A stretch of DNA of 64,000 nucleotides from Woeseiaceae bacterium (lineage in GTDB: Bacteria > Pseudomonadota > Gammaproteobacteria > Steroidobacterales > Woeseiaceae): positions 18,307-82,306 of the forward strand of contig JAPKEL010000006.1 of assembly GCA_028822065.1 (NCBI GenBank). Reading direction: 5' to 3'. Shown here piece by piece: positions 8,226 through 20,506 of the stretch. The notes under the pieces were generated by a model, which ran no database searches, was not told where the DNA came from, and saw only the letters and a list, made by a program, of their open reading frames with translations. Numbering within the stretch: position 1 is the first letter of the stretch; the number at the start of each line of letters is the position of its first letter. A program made the translations under genes and the position numbers.

Positions 8226-8843
8226 TTAATTTTTAACCGCTACGCCCCAATAATTATATGAAAAAAGTCGGTATCCTGGAATATACATTCTTTCATCTTG
8301 TTTCAATATAAAGCCCGCTTCTTGTAATAAAATAGGGATATTACGATTTAAATTACACCCTCCTGCTAATTTTCGCCAGACAGGATTTACTATATTTTGT
8401 AAAAATTTTACAGGCTCATCTGGGGCGCTGCCATGCTCGGAGAACAATAATTTACCGCCGGGTTTTAAAACTTTTAACATCTGCTGCAACGCTAACTCTA
8501 CATCTGGAATAGTGCAGAGAACATAAGTAACCACAATGGTGTCAATACTCGCTTCTTCAAATGGAAGCTCTTCACTTGGTGTAGTTATAAATTCAATGTT
8601 TAACTGGGAGTCTCTTGGTGCTTTTTTTGCTAAAACCTGCATTCCTTCAGAAGGCTCTAGCGCCCAGATTTTTATCACTTTTTGTGAATCATAAAAAGGA
8701 AAATTTAATCCTGTGCCTACCCCTATTTCAAGGACCACACCTTCAGCGTAAGGAACAATTTTCTGTCTTTGTTTGCTGGCCGGCTTAGAAGAGCAAGCTA
8801 AATTAACCAAATAAGGCAACACTCTTTCTTCATAAATACTCAT
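8226..8843 (-). CDS. Class I SAM-dependent methyltransferase
   Basis: A 205-residue methyltransferase of the type 11 fold. Seen: the SAM-binding glycine loop VVLEIGVGTGLNFPFY (about 35-50), an acidic residue at the end of strand 2 (LEPSEG), the post-I region EELPFEEASIDTIVVTYVLCTI and the motif LKPGGKLLFSEHG. The stretch from SEHG through NPVWRKLAGGCNLNR resembles the METTL7/phospholipid-methyltransferase-like group, so the substrate may be a lipid or a small thiol; this is a guess from family resemblance. It sits between ctpA (4-base gap) and the Kazal gene (3-base gap), so all three share a transcript. Confidence 0.85.
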   Translation of the reverse strand: MSIYEERVLPYLVNLACSSKPASKQRQKIVPYAEGVVLEIGVGTGLNFPFYDSQKVIKIWALEPSEGMQVLAKKAPRDSQLNIEFITTPSEELPFEEASIDTIVVTYVLCTIPDVELALQQMLKVLKPGGKLLFSEHGSAPDEPVKFLQNIVNPVWRKLAGGCNLNRNIPILLQEAGFILKQDERMYIPGYRLFSYNYWGVAVKN

Positions 8844-8847
8844 ATAG

Positions 8848-10071
8848 TTAATGATAATAATTTATGTTGCGATTTAATACATTTATCGCCTCGGATAACT
8901 GAATATCATTACTTATGTCAGTTTTTGTAGCAGGAAACAAAGATATTGCATAATTGCTGCTTTTAATTAATATATCTGGCCTAATACCCAGCTCATTAAT
9001 TGGCTCACCCGAAGGCCTAAAATAACGTGCGGTTGTTAGCTTTATCGCTCCTCCATCAGACAAAGGAATAACTGATTGTATTGATCCTTTACCATAGGTA
9101 GCAGTACCAATAATTATGGCTCGCTTGTTATCTTGCATGGCTCCAGCAAAAATCTCTGCCGCAGAAGCAGAATATTTATTCACAATTATTGCAATGGGTA
9201 AATCTGCTAATATATCATCTTGACTGGCTGAACGAACAAACATTAAATCGTTTTCACGGCCTTTTGCGGACACAATAATACCGCTACTTAAAAAAAGATC
9301 TGATACATCGACAGCGCTCTCTAATGTACCTCCAAGATTGTTACGAATATCAATAATTAATCCTTTAATAGAATTATTTGCAGCCATGACGGAGCGGCAA
9401 CTATTACTTATAGCCCGATTTATTTCTAGTTGTGTTTGATTATTAAATTTATCAAGTTTGATATAGCAAAAGTTAGAAGCTAGCATTTCTGAATACACGC
9501 TTGGTATGTATATTTTTTCACGCATCAATTTAATGCGCGTTACTTCATTGGTTATTAATTTTTTGATCAAAAGGCTTACTTCGGTTCCAATTTTACCGTC
9601 AAGCTGGTGCGATATAACAGGCAAGGTATTGCCCGTTAATCGCTCATTATTAATTTCAATTATTTCATCACCAAGCCCAATCCCGGCATGAAATGCAGCG
9701 GAGTTTTTTATAACATCAGCAATCTTGATATGGCCCGAATCCTGATAAACCGTCACTCCAATCCCTGAATAGACGCCCTCTGCTGAAATACGCACTTGTC
9801 GATAATCATCGTCACTCAAAATCTCAGAATACTCATCCAAACCAGACAAGATTCCAGTAACAGCGCTATTAATCAAAACATCATAATCGACCTCATCAAC
9901 ATACTCTGATTGTATCTGTTTGATGATTTCATTAAATAATGATGGAGCCTTATAAGTTTTTGACTCAATATAATAAGGAGATAAATAATCATTACTTAAG
10001 CTTAAAATTAAGCTTAAAATAATACCCACAATAATAGCTAAAACGCCTCGTTCTTTTATGGTCATATTCAA
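8848..10071 (-). CDS. CtpA-type S41 carboxyl-terminal processing protease
   Basis: A 407-residue periplasmic or membrane-anchored serine protease with a Ser-Lys dyad. Seen: an N-terminal membrane anchor (about 9-27), a helical segment with SGLDEYSEILSDDD, a PDZ domain (about 98-180, with GIGVTV and GLGDEIIEIN), and the peptidase core with SASAAEIFAGAMQDN (Ser303 by alignment to E. coli Prc) and TYGKGSIQ (Lys328). These enzymes trim C-termini of envelope proteins and often regulate peptidoglycan hydrolases. First gene of an operon with a methyltransferase and a Kazal-repeat protein; divergent from the rhodanese gene across a 136-base gap. Confidence 0.93.
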   Translation of the reverse strand: MNMTIKERGVLAIIVGIILSLILSLSNDYLSPYYIESKTYKAPSLFNEIIKQIQSEYVDEVDYDVLINSAVTGILSGLDEYSEILSDDDYRQVRISAEGVYSGIGVTVYQDSGHIKIADVIKNSAAFHAGIGLGDEIIEINNERLTGNTLPVISHQLDGKIGTEVSLLIKKLITNEVTRIKLMREKIYIPSVYSEMLASNFCYIKLDKFNNQTQLEINRAISNSCRSVMAANNSIKGLIIDIRNNLGGTLESAVDVSDLFLSSGIIVSAKGRENDLMFVRSASQDDILADLPIAIIVNKYSASAAEIFAGAMQDNKRAIIIGTATYGKGSIQSVIPLSDGGAIKLTTARYFRPSGEPINELGIRPDILIKSSNYAISLFPATKTDISNDIQLSEAINVLNRNINYYH

Positions 10072-10207
10072 ATAACTTCTTGTGGTAATTTTATAAAAGA
10101 AACAAAATATTAATTAAAAAATTTCAATCACTTTTCGATTAAAAGAGCTGTATACTCGTCCCTCTAAGACAATGATGTCATAAAACAAGCAAAAAATATT
10201 ATAAAAA

Positions 10208-10636
10208 ATGAATATCTACGAATTTATAAGTGATCATCTCATATTAACTTTTGGTTTAATTCTGAGCTTACTATTATTAATTTTCAATGAGCTCAAAGTA
10301 AAGCAGCAAAATATTGCTAATATTGATCCCTTTAAAGCGGTCAATTTAATGAATGCTGGCGCTAAGGTCATAGACATAAGATCACCAGAGGCATTCAAGA
10401 CAGGTCATATAGTCAACTCAAAAAATATGTCTCTAGATCAACTCAATGGCAATCAAAAAAAATTAAACAAAATAAAAAATCGCTCAACAATAATTATTTG
10501 TGACAACGGTGTAGCGTCCAGCAAAGCTGTAAACTCTCTTAGAGCTTCAGGCCAAGACAATATTTATGGTATCAGCGGGGGTATCGCAGGCTGGACAGAG
10601 GCTAATATGCCATTAATTACTAAACATAAAAAATAA
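10208..10636 (+). CDS. Membrane-anchored rhodanese-like protein (YibN type)
   Basis: A 142-residue protein with one N-terminal membrane helix (about 10-26) and a rhodanese domain. Seen: KVIDIRSPEAFKTGHIVNSKN (cut here as two adjoining motifs, IDIRSPEAF and GHIVNS), an active-site cysteine at residue 98 in ICDNGVASSK, and the closing GGIAGWTEANMPL. A cysteine at the loop start means sulfur transfer is possible, but the loop lacks the usual C-x4-R arginine. It is followed after 1 base by grxC, then secB, gpsA and trmL, the same order as yibN-grxC-secB-gpsA in E. coli, which supports the assignment. Confidence 0.88.
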   Translation: MNIYEFISDHLILTFGLILSLLLLIFNELKVKQQNIANIDPFKAVNLMNAGAKVIDIRSPEAFKTGHIVNSKNMSLDQLNGNQKKLNKIKNRSTIIICDNGVASSKAVNSLRASGQDNIYGISGGIAGWTEANMPLITKHKK

Positions 10637-10637
10637 C

Positions 10638-10898
10638 ATGCTCAATAAAAACAAAGTGACAATTTATACGGCCTGGTATTGCTCATTTTGTGACGATGCA
10701 AAAAAAATATTGGACAACAACAAAATTGACTACACTGAAATCCCAACAAGCAAGAATAATGAAACGTGGCAAGAAATGGTAAAATTAAGCGATAAAAACA
10801 CAGTGCCTCAGATTTTTATAAATAATAAGGCAATTGGTGGTTTTGATAACTTGTCCTTACTCAATAATAACGGTGAACTTAATAAACTGTTAAAATAA
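10638..10898 (+). CDS. grxC: Glutaredoxin (GrxC type)
   Basis: An 86-residue dithiol glutaredoxin that reduces disulfides with glutathione in the cytoplasm. Seen: the redox motif C15-S-F-C18 (E. coli Grx3 has CPYC, so the middle pair differs), NTVPQIFINNKAIGG with the conserved cis-proline, and a glutathione-binding GGFDN at the C-terminal side. It starts 1 base after the rhodanese stop and precedes secB by 30 bases. Position within the conserved yibN-grxC-secB block supports GrxC identity. Confidence 0.92.
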   Translation: MLNKNKVTIYTAWYCSFCDDAKKILDNNKIDYTEIPTSKNNETWQEMVKLSDKNTVPQIFINNKAIGGFDNLSLLNNNGELNKLLK

Positions 10899-10928
10899 TT
10901 AATCTTAAAAAAATTTAAGGAACTTAAT

Positions 10929-11417
10929 ATGTCAGAAGAAGAAACTCCCACAAAACAAATCATTATTCAAAAGCTATACATAAAAGATGCGTCATTTGAA
11001 TCACCAAATACGCCAAATGTATTCAAAGGTGGCGAATGGAATCCTAAAACTGATCTCAATCTAAGCAGCAGCCATGTTCCTTATGAAGATGATACTCATG
11101 AAGTGGTTTTGACCATTACTGTTGAGGCAAAAGACGAAGATAATGTCATTTTTTTGGTTGAGTTAAAACAAGCAGGCTTGTTCCAAATAAGCGGCTATGA
11201 AGAAAAAGAGCTTGAAACAATTATAGGCATATTTTGCCCTAATACTCTTTTTCCTTATGCTCGTGAATCAATCGCTAATATTATAACAAAGGGTGGCTTT
11301 CCAGAGTTCTTGTTACAGCCAATAAACTTTGATGCTCTTTACAACGAATCAAAAAAAAGAGCAGCTTCTCCGACCGCTGATATAGAAGATAAAGGTGCTT
11401 CGGAGACAACCCACTGA
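10929..11417 (+). CDS. secB: Protein-export chaperone SecB
   Basis: Tetrameric cytoplasmic chaperone that keeps preproteins unfolded and hands them to SecA. Seen: IIIQKLYIKDASFESPNTP near the N-terminus, the beta-strand pattern with NLSSSHVP, a segment EVVLTITVEAK, the FLVELKQAGLFQISG core, and FPYARESIANIITKGGFPE near the end, all typical. Length 162 is normal with a somewhat polar tail. A ribosome site (AAGGA) precedes the ATG. Its stop codon overlaps the probable start of gpsA. Confidence 0.97.
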   Translation: MSEEETPTKQIIIQKLYIKDASFESPNTPNVFKGGEWNPKTDLNLSSSHVPYEDDTHEVVLTITVEAKDEDNVIFLVELKQAGLFQISGYEEKELETIIGIFCPNTLFPYARESIANIITKGGFPEFLLQPINFDALYNESKKRAASPTADIEDKGASETTH

Positions 11418-12430
11418 ATATTATTGATCAATCCTCTGAACTAGGGTCAATTACAATTATTGGCTCTGGATCTTGGGGGACTGCGTTAGCATTGCAACTA
11501 TCAGCCAAGCAATACATAGTAAAAGTGTGGGGTAGAAACTCTGCCTACATCGAAACAATAAATAAAAATCGAGAAAACAAACAATATTTACCCGGTATTA
11601 AGTTGCCAGAAAATATTCAATTTTTCTCAAATCTTAAAGAATCCATACAAGATTCTGATGTGGTATTAATTGCCACCCCAAGTAAAGGCTTTAGAAATAT
11701 CTTGATAAATCTAAAGGCGCTTGGAAGTGAATTTGATATCTGCTGGGCAACTAAAGGATTTGAAGTTGACACAGGATTATTGCCACATAATATTTGCGAA
11801 GAAATTTTTGGGCAGAATCAAAATATGGCCGTTATATCCGGACCTTCCTTTGCGGCAGAAGTTGCACAAAAGAAACCCACAGCCGTTACGGTTGCTTCAA
11901 ATAACCTAAACTTTAGTAAACATATTGCATCAAGCCTGTCTGATATAAACTTTCGGGCCTATACCACCCAAGATATTACAGGTGTTGAGATTGGTGGTGC
12001 AATCAAAAATATTATTGCTATTGGTGCCGGCATATCAGATGGTTTAAATTATGGTGATAATGCACGTATTGCATTAATTAATCGTGGATTAGTTGAAATG
12101 CAAAGGCTCGGTGTGTCACTTGGTGCGGATAAGAATACTTTTCTTGGTTTGTCTGGAATGGGCGATTTAGTCTTGACCTGTACAAGCGATCTTTCCCGTA
12201 ATCGGCGCTTTGGCCTTGCTATTGCTAAAGGGAATTCCATATCGAAAGCTAGAAGTGATATTAATCAAGTCATCGAAGGAATTGATGCAACTGCCGCTGT
12301 ATTTAGGTTGTCAAAAAAAATGAATATCAAGATGCCCATTTGCAAAACGATAAGCCGGATTATTTTTGAGGACCTCAAGCCAAGCCTCGCAGTTGAAGAG
12401 CTAATGTCTAGAGATCTTCAGACTGAATGA
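11414..12430 (+). CDS. gpsA: Glycerol-3-phosphate dehydrogenase (NAD(P)+)
   Basis: Makes sn-glycerol 3-phosphate from dihydroxyacetone phosphate for phospholipid synthesis. The nucleotide-binding motif ITIIGSGSWGTALALQL is encoded from about 11450, so the gene must begin before the TTG at 11492. In this frame the only canonical-like start after the upstream stop at 11390 is CTG at 11414, which overlaps the secB TGA stop; GGAG at 11402-11405 lies 8 bases before it. That start gives 338 residues, the usual length. Other motifs: VLIATPSKGFRN, the ISGPSFAAEVA segment, GAIKNIIAIGAGISDGL with the catalytic lysine, and GMGDLVLTCTSDLSRNRRFG. The 3' end overlaps trmL by 23 bases on the other strand. 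cysE, which often follows in gammaproteobacteria, is absent. Confidence 0.93.
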   Translation: MNIIDQSSELGSITIIGSGSWGTALALQLSAKQYIVKVWGRNSAYIETINKNRENKQYLPGIKLPENIQFFSNLKESIQDSDVVLIATPSKGFRNILINLKALGSEFDICWATKGFEVDTGLLPHNICEEIFGQNQNMAVISGPSFAAEVAQKKPTAVTVASNNLNFSKHIASSLSDINFRAYTTQDITGVEIGGAIKNIIAIGAGISDGLNYGDNARIALINRGLVEMQRLGVSLGADKNTFLGLSGMGDLVLTCTSDLSRNRRFGLAIAKGNSISKARSDINQVIEGIDATAAVFRLSKKMNIKMPICKTISRIIFEDLKPSLAVEELMSRDLQTE

Positions 12431-12893
12431 CCTCAGCACCAAAAAAATTTAATTGCCGCCACGCTTCATAAACTACAATAGCGACCGCATTAGATAAATT
12501 TAAACTCCTGTTACCAGGCCGCATCGGAATTTTCAATGTCTCTTCAACTATAGGCGAGCTTAATATATTAATCGGTAAACCCCTAGTTTCTGGGCCAAAT
12601 AAAAATGCATCATTCTTTTTATAATTTGGAACATCGTGGCTAATTGTTCCCTTAGTGCTGAATGCAAACAATCGAGGTGAATCCAAAAAATTACAACACT
12701 TAGCCAAAGAAGCGTGCATTTTAATTTCAGCAAGCTCACTATAGTCGAGTCCTGCACGCCGCAATTTTTTTTCATTTAAACTAAAGCCCAAAGGTTCTAT
12801 GAGATGCAGCCTTGCTCCAGAATTTGCACATAGCCGAATTATATTTCCCGTATTAGGCGGAATTTCTGGTTCAAACAAAATTAAATTAAACAT
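12408..12893 (-). CDS. trmL: tRNA (cytidine/uridine-34 2'-O)-methyltransferase TrmL
   Basis: SPOUT-class enzyme that methylates the 2'-OH of the wobble base in leucine tRNAs. Seen: the N-terminus LILFEPEIPPNTGNIIRLCA, then LIEPLGFSLNEKKLRRAGLDY, AFLFGPETRGLP and the C-terminal trefoil-knot segment IPMRPGNRSLNLSNAVAI, all classic TrmL/YibK motifs; 161 residues is normal. It overlaps the 3' end of gpsA tail to tail. It is divergent from pyrD over an 82-base gap. Confidence 0.95.
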   Translation of the reverse strand: MFNLILFEPEIPPNTGNIIRLCANSGARLHLIEPLGFSLNEKKLRRAGLDYSELAEIKMHASLAKCCNFLDSPRLFAFSTKGTISHDVPNYKKNDAFLFGPETRGLPINILSSPIVEETLKIPMRPGNRSLNLSNAVAIVVYEAWRQLNFFGAEVIQSEDL

Positions 12894-12938
12894 AAAAATC
12901 TCTAAAATTATTTACTCGCTGTAAAATCCGTTATTCTT

Positions 12939-12965
12939 TATAATTGATCTTACTATTGATAGTAA
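12939..12965 (+). promoter_or_regulatory. TATAAT box and dyad upstream of the pyrD gene
   Basis: A perfect -10 hexamer TATAAT at 12939-12944 is followed by a dyad, TTACTAT-TG-ATAGTAA at 12950-12965 with 7-base arms, ending 10 bases before the ATG at 12976. No good -35 element is visible at 17 bases. The dyad sits where a repressor or the transcription start would be; its binding factor is unknown. Confidence 0.4.
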
Positions 12966-12975
12966 AACATTAAAC

Positions 12976-13923
12976 ATGAATAAAAAGCACCACCCACTAA
13001 AATTAAATCTTAATACCAACTTTTGTGGCTTAGCTTTAACTTCACCTACCATGCTTCTCTCGGGTTGTGTTGGTTTTGGCGAAGAATATACGCGGATTGA
13101 AGGTTTCTCAAACAAAGATGTAGGCGGGATTGTCTTAAAAGGGACCACCCTTGAACCTCGCTTAGGCAATGCCAATCATCGTGTCTATGAAACTCCAATG
13201 GGCATGCTAAACGCTATTGGGCTGCAAAATCCTGGGTGCGATCAGGTCATTAATCAAATTCTGCCAAGTTTAGATATTAGTGAAACACAATTCATTGCAA
13301 ATGTTTGTGGATCAACGATAGAGGACTATGCCAAGGTAACAGAAAAATTTGATGACTCAATGGTTGCAGCCATTGAAATAAATATTTCCTGCCCAAACAT
13401 TAAAGAGGGCGGCGTATCTTTTGGAAATTATCCAGAAATGTCAGCGAAAGTCATTGCTGCATGCAGAAAAAAAACAAAAAAACCTATTATTGCGAAATTA
13501 TCGCCCAATCAAACTGATATAAAAGAAAACGCAAAGCAATGTATAGAAGCAGGAGCAGATGCGCTAGGTGTTATTAATACAATCATGGGAATGGCCATAG
13601 ACGTTGAGACTCGAGAACCAATCATTGCCAATGTACAAGGTGGCCTTTCGGGCCCTGCTATTAAACCGATCGCTTTATTAAAGGTGAAGCAGGTATATGA
13701 GGTTGCTGGCCCGCTGGGTATCCCTATTTTGGGTCAAGGTGGAATTGCATCTTCAAATGACGTGCTGGAATTTTTAATCGCAGGTGCGACCGCAGTAGGA
13801 ATTGGTACGGCTCTATTTTATGATCCGATGATATGTAAAAAAATTAATACTGACCTAATAAACTACATGGATAAACACAATATAAATTCTATTCATGAAA
13901 TCATAGGAAGTTTAAAGTTATAA
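12976..13923 (+). CDS. Dihydroorotate dehydrogenase, class 1B-like
   Basis: Oxidises dihydroorotate to orotate in pyrimidine synthesis. Seen: FMN-barrel motifs LTSPTMLLSGCVGFGEE (about 21-37), GGIVLKGTT, PMGMLNAIGLQNPG, the catalytic cysteine Cys139 in INISCPNIKEGGVSFG, IIAKLSPN, NTIMGMAIDVETR, GGLSGPAIKPIAL and the phosphate-binding GQGGIASSNDVLEFL...GATAVGIGTAL. A cysteine base and no N-terminal membrane extension mark class 1, and the sequence pattern fits subclass 1B, which normally needs the electron-transfer subunit PyrK. No pyrK lies in the window. Most gammaproteobacteria carry the membrane class 2 enzyme instead. Converges on glnA with a terminator between. Confidence 0.88.
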   Translation: MNKKHHPLKLNLNTNFCGLALTSPTMLLSGCVGFGEEYTRIEGFSNKDVGGIVLKGTTLEPRLGNANHRVYETPMGMLNAIGLQNPGCDQVINQILPSLDISETQFIANVCGSTIEDYAKVTEKFDDSMVAAIEINISCPNIKEGGVSFGNYPEMSAKVIAACRKKTKKPIIAKLSPNQTDIKENAKQCIEAGADALGVINTIMGMAIDVETREPIIANVQGGLSGPAIKPIALLKVKQVYEVAGPLGIPILGQGGIASSNDVLEFLIAGATAVGIGTALFYDPMICKKINTDLINYMDKHNINSIHEIIGSLKL

Positions 13924-13953
13924 AAAAACCGGCTAATTAAAAGGCCGGTTTTT
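13924..13953. terminator. Bidirectional intrinsic terminator between pyrD and glnA
   Basis: A perfect 10-base inverted repeat, AAAAACCGGC at 13924-13933 and GCCGGTTTTT at 13944-13953, with a 10-base loop. The GC core is followed by a T-run on either strand, so it can end transcription from both convergent genes (pyrD stop at 13923, glnA stop at 13973). Confidence 0.88.
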
Positions 13954-13972
13954 AATGTAGTCTCTGAAATAA

Positions 13973-15382
13973 TTACAAACTATAATACATATCAAATTCT
14001 ACCGGATGCGGCGTCATTCTAAGCCTCGTGACATTTTCCGTCATTAATTCAATATAAGCATCAATTAATTCATCACTAAAAACATCCCCTGCTTTTAAAA
14101 ACTCTCTGTCTTTATTGAGAGCTGCCAATGCTTCATCAAGGGACAATGCAACTAAATTTAATTCTTTTTCCTCTTCAGGAGGCAAGTCGTATAGATCTTT
14201 ATCCATAGCATCGCCTGGATGTATTTTATTTTTTATACCATCAAGCCCTGCCATCATCAATGCAGCAAAAGAAAAATATGGATTTGCCATTGAGTCAGGA
14301 AACCTAACTTCAATTCTTCTCGCTTTTGCGTTTGCTTCATGAGGAATTCTAATAGAAGCAGACCGATTGCGGGCCGAATAGGCCAATATAGTCGGCGCCT
14401 CAAACCCAGGCACTAGCCGTTTATAACTATTGGTGGCTGGATTAGCAAAGGCATTTATTGCTTTGGCATGCTTAATAATACCACCAATATAATAAAGAGC
14501 GGCCTCTGAAAGTCCGCCATAGCCGTCTCCAGTAAAAAGATTATTACCATCTTTAAAAATAGACATATGAACATGCATGCCACTTCCATTGTCATTCACT
14601 ATGGGCTTCGGCATAAATGTAGCTGTTTTTCCATAACTATGAGCAACATTATGTACAACATATTTTAATATTTGTACTTCGTCTGCTTTTCTGGTCAGGG
14701 TATTATATTTAGCGCCTATTTCACATTGTCCAGCGGTACCAACTTCATGATGATGTACTTCAGTTTCTACGCCCATTTCATCTAAAGCGATACACATAGC
14801 AGATCTTATATCATGTAATGAATCCACTGGCGGTACAGGAAAATAACCTCCTTTAATGCCCGGTCTATGTCCAGTATTACCCTCTTCGTATTCTGTCCCT
14901 GAATTCCATGCCGCTTCTGCAGAGTCGATTGCATAGAAAGCGCCTTTCATAGCATCATCCCAACGAACATTGTCAAAAACAAAAAATTCATTTTCAGGGC
15001 CAAAATAAACATCATCACCGATGCCAGAGGATTTAAGATAAGTTTCAGCTCGTTGAGCAAGCGATCTAGGACAACGATCATAACCTTGCATTGTGGCGGG
15101 TTCAATTACGTCACATCTTAAATTTAATGTTTCATCTTCGGCAAACAAATCAACAACCGCTGAAGCAGGATCCGGCAAAAGAATCATGTCTGAATCATTA
15201 ATGCCCTTCCAACCACTAACAGAGGAGCCATCAAACATTTTTCCACCCTCGAATAATTGATCCTTAACGGTATGGGCAGGAACAGTAACATGATGTTCTT
15301 TTCCCCTTGTATCCGTAAAACGAAAATCTATAAATTTAATCTCTTTTTCTTTAATTAATGCGATTACATCAGCGGCGGTCAT
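13973..15382 (-). CDS. glnA: Type I glutamine synthetase
   Basis: Dodecameric enzyme that makes glutamine from glutamate, ammonia and ATP. Seen: [20 protein letters not shown] near the start (as [16 protein letters not shown]), [13 protein letters not shown], the metal/ATP site [52 protein letters not shown] and [19 protein letters not shown]. The tyrosine in [10 protein letters not shown] is the adenylylation site of the GSI-beta type, so activity is probably controlled by GlnE. Length 469 is normal. GGAG lies upstream of the ATG. I looked for a sigma-54 site (GG-N10-GC) in the upstream gap and saw none that convinces. Confidence 0.98.
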   Translation of the reverse strand: MTAADVIALIKEKEIKFIDFRFTDTRGKEHHVTVPAHTVKDQLFEGGKMFDGSSVSGWKGINDSDMILLPDPASAVVDLFAEDETLNLRCDVIEPATMQGYDRCPRSLAQRAETYLKSSGIGDDVYFGPENEFFVFDNVRWDDAMKGAFYAIDSAEAAWNSGTEYEEGNTGHRPGIKGGYFPVPPVDSLHDIRSAMCIALDEMGVETEVHHHEVGTAGQCEIGAKYNTLTRKADEVQILKYVVHNVAHSYGKTATFMPKPIVNDNGSGMHVHMSIFKDGNNLFTGDGYGGLSEAALYYIGGIIKHAKAINAFANPATNSYKRLVPGFEAPTILAYSARNRSASIRIPHEANAKARRIEVRFPDSMANPYFSFAALMMAGLDGIKNKIHPGDAMDKDLYDLPPEEEKELNLVALSLDEALAALNKDREFLKAGDVFSDELIDAYIELMTENVTRLRMTPHPVEFDMYYSL

Positions 15383-15722
15383 TGTAGTTACTCCGAATTA
15401 ATATGTTCTTATTTTTAAAAATTACCTTCAAAAAAGATACCATTAGCTATTCAAAATGCTGATATTTTGTAAATTTATTGAAGAAAAATTACCTAAAAAA
15501 ATAACTTAATATTTTCTTCCCATGATAATTCAAAAAAAATATTTTTTATATATTAAAATTAGAAAAATTAAATAAATTTCAACTGAAATAAAATATTCTT
15601 AGTTAACTATATAATGCATTCCACCACTAAGCATTAAATGCAAGGTATACTATTGAGACAATAAATCTAATAAAAAATTTATCATAATAAACCTTATTTA
15701 ACTTAAGATTCATCAACCAATT
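15383..15722. other. 340-base AT-rich gap between divergent glnA and glyS
   Basis: This divergent intergenic stretch is very AT-rich and encodes nothing I recognise. It must hold the promoters of both glnA and glyS, but no hexamer pair stands out. An 11-base perfect palindrome GCATTAAATGC lies at 15631-15641. The nearest candidate for glyS is TTGAGA at 15653-15658, without a well-spaced -10 partner. Confidence 0.5.
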
Positions 15723-17087
15723 ATGACTGCAAAAACAATGGAAGAGCTAGTAGCTCTATGTAAGCGACGGGGTTTTATTTTTCAATCCAATGATATCTAT
15801 GGTGGCCTTCAAGGGCTCTATGATTATGGGCCCTTAGGTGTAGAACTTAAAAATAATCTCAAAAAAACTTGGTGGAACTCCATGGTTTATGAAAGAGATG
15901 ACATAGAGGGACTAGATGCATCAATTCTTACTAATCCATTGGTACTAAAACAGTCGGGACATGAAGATACATTTGCTGATCCGATGGTAGATTGCAGAGA
16001 CTGTAATTCAAGGTGGCGGGCAGACCATCTTAAGGATGGAAAATGCCTATCGTGTAATTCTCAAAATCTAACAGAACCAAGACCTTTCAACTTAATGTTT
16101 AAAACTAGCGTTGGGCCTGTTGATGATGGAAGTTCGTTTGCCTATTTAAGACCGGAAACAGCCCAACAAATTTTTATTAATTTTAAAAATGTCTTAGATT
16201 CTACGCCACATCATCTGCCTTTTGGTATAGCACAAATTGGAAAAGCTTTTAGAAATGAAATAACCCCAAGAAATTTTATATTTAGAGTCAGGGAATTTGA
16301 GCAAATGGAACTTGAATTTTTTGTTGAGGAAGGTACAGATGAGGATTGGCATAAAATTTGGACTGATTTAAGAATGGCTTGGTGGTTAAAACAGGGAATA
16401 AATGAAAAAAATCTAGAGCTCCTTAACGTCCCTCCAGGTGATCTTGCGCATTATTCTAAAGCAACTATTGATATTATGTATAAATTTCCACATGGCTTAG
16501 AAGAATTAGAGGGTATAGCAAATCGCACAGATTTCGATTTAGGCTCACACACAAAAGGTCAAGCAGACCTTAATATTTCAGCTAAAGTTTCAAAGAATGA
16601 TCACTCCAATAGTAAGTTAGCTGTACAAAATATAAATAATAAAGAATGGAAAATACCCTATGTTATCGAACCATCTGCTGGGGTTGATAGAGGCGTCTTA
16701 GCGATACTGAATGAGGCTTATAAAATAGAAGCCCTAGAGAATGGCAAAGAGAGAATCGTACTTTCCTTTAAACCTCATCTAGCCCCAATCAAAGCTGCGG
16801 TCATACCATTAAAAAGAAATAATAAGGATCTAGTTGCAGCTGCAACCTCACTAAAGTCAACGTTACAAAAACAACAATTAGGAAGAATAGTTGTAGAAAA
16901 TTCAGGGAATATTGGCAAAAGCTACCGACGTCATGACGAAATAGGAACTCCACTGTGTATAACAATCGATTTTGATTCACTTGAAGACAATACAGCCACC
17001 GTAAGAGATAGAGATACCATGGTGCAAAAAAGAATGCACCTAGACGAAATTCCTCAATATGTTACTGAGTATATAAATAATAGTTAA
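15723..17087 (+). CDS. glyS: Glycyl-tRNA synthetase, dimeric (archaeal/eukaryotic-like) type
   Basis: Charges tRNA-Gly. This is the single-chain class IIa alpha2 type, not the GlyQ/GlyS heterotetramer usual in gammaproteobacteria. Seen: [20 protein letters not shown] at the N-terminus, a zinc-ribbon insertion with C91-x2-C94 and C108-x2-C111, motif 2 region [21 protein letters not shown], the motif EFFVEEG, motif 3 near [15 protein letters not shown], and a C-terminal anticodon-binding domain from about residue 350 ([11 protein letters not shown]). Length 454 is normal for the bacterial dimeric form. It lies beside plsC near gyrB, where relatives keep glyQ-glyS, so the gene has probably replaced the usual pair in place. 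plsC follows after 15 bases. Confidence 0.96.
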   Translation: MTAKTMEELVALCKRRGFIFQSNDIYGGLQGLYDYGPLGVELKNNLKKTWWNSMVYERDDIEGLDASILTNPLVLKQSGHEDTFADPMVDCRDCNSRWRADHLKDGKCLSCNSQNLTEPRPFNLMFKTSVGPVDDGSSFAYLRPETAQQIFINFKNVLDSTPHHLPFGIAQIGKAFRNEITPRNFIFRVREFEQMELEFFVEEGTDEDWHKIWTDLRMAWWLKQGINEKNLELLNVPPGDLAHYSKATIDIMYKFPHGLEELEGIANRTDFDLGSHTKGQADLNISAKVSKNDHSNSKLAVQNINNKEWKIPYVIEPSAGVDRGVLAILNEAYKIEALENGKERIVLSFKPHLAPIKAAVIPLKRNNKDLVAAATSLKSTLQKQQLGRIVVENSGNIGKSYRRHDEIGTPLCITIDFDSLEDNTATVRDRDTMVQKRMHLDEIPQYVTEYINNS

Positions 17088-17102
17088 AAGGGTATTTAAT
17101 TA

Positions 17103-20296
<3,194 letters not shown>

Positions 20297-20506
20297 TCAG
20301 GTAATTTTAGGTTAAAATTTGCGGTATATTTCTTTTCAAAAAAACATTGCTACATCAGGAAAATACCCGACAAAAAGATTATGAAGATATGCCCTGAAAC
20401 AACTCCAAAAATAAACATCATGAATAGAAAAAAAACACCATATGGCTTAAGATTATAACATCTAAGTATTTGATTTAATTGAATATATTATATATATGTC
20501 GTGTTA

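Noticed and set aside
15383..15722. Sigma-54 or NtrC sites for glnA
   Set aside because: No GG-N10-GC pair and no TGCACC-type dyad could be found in the gap.
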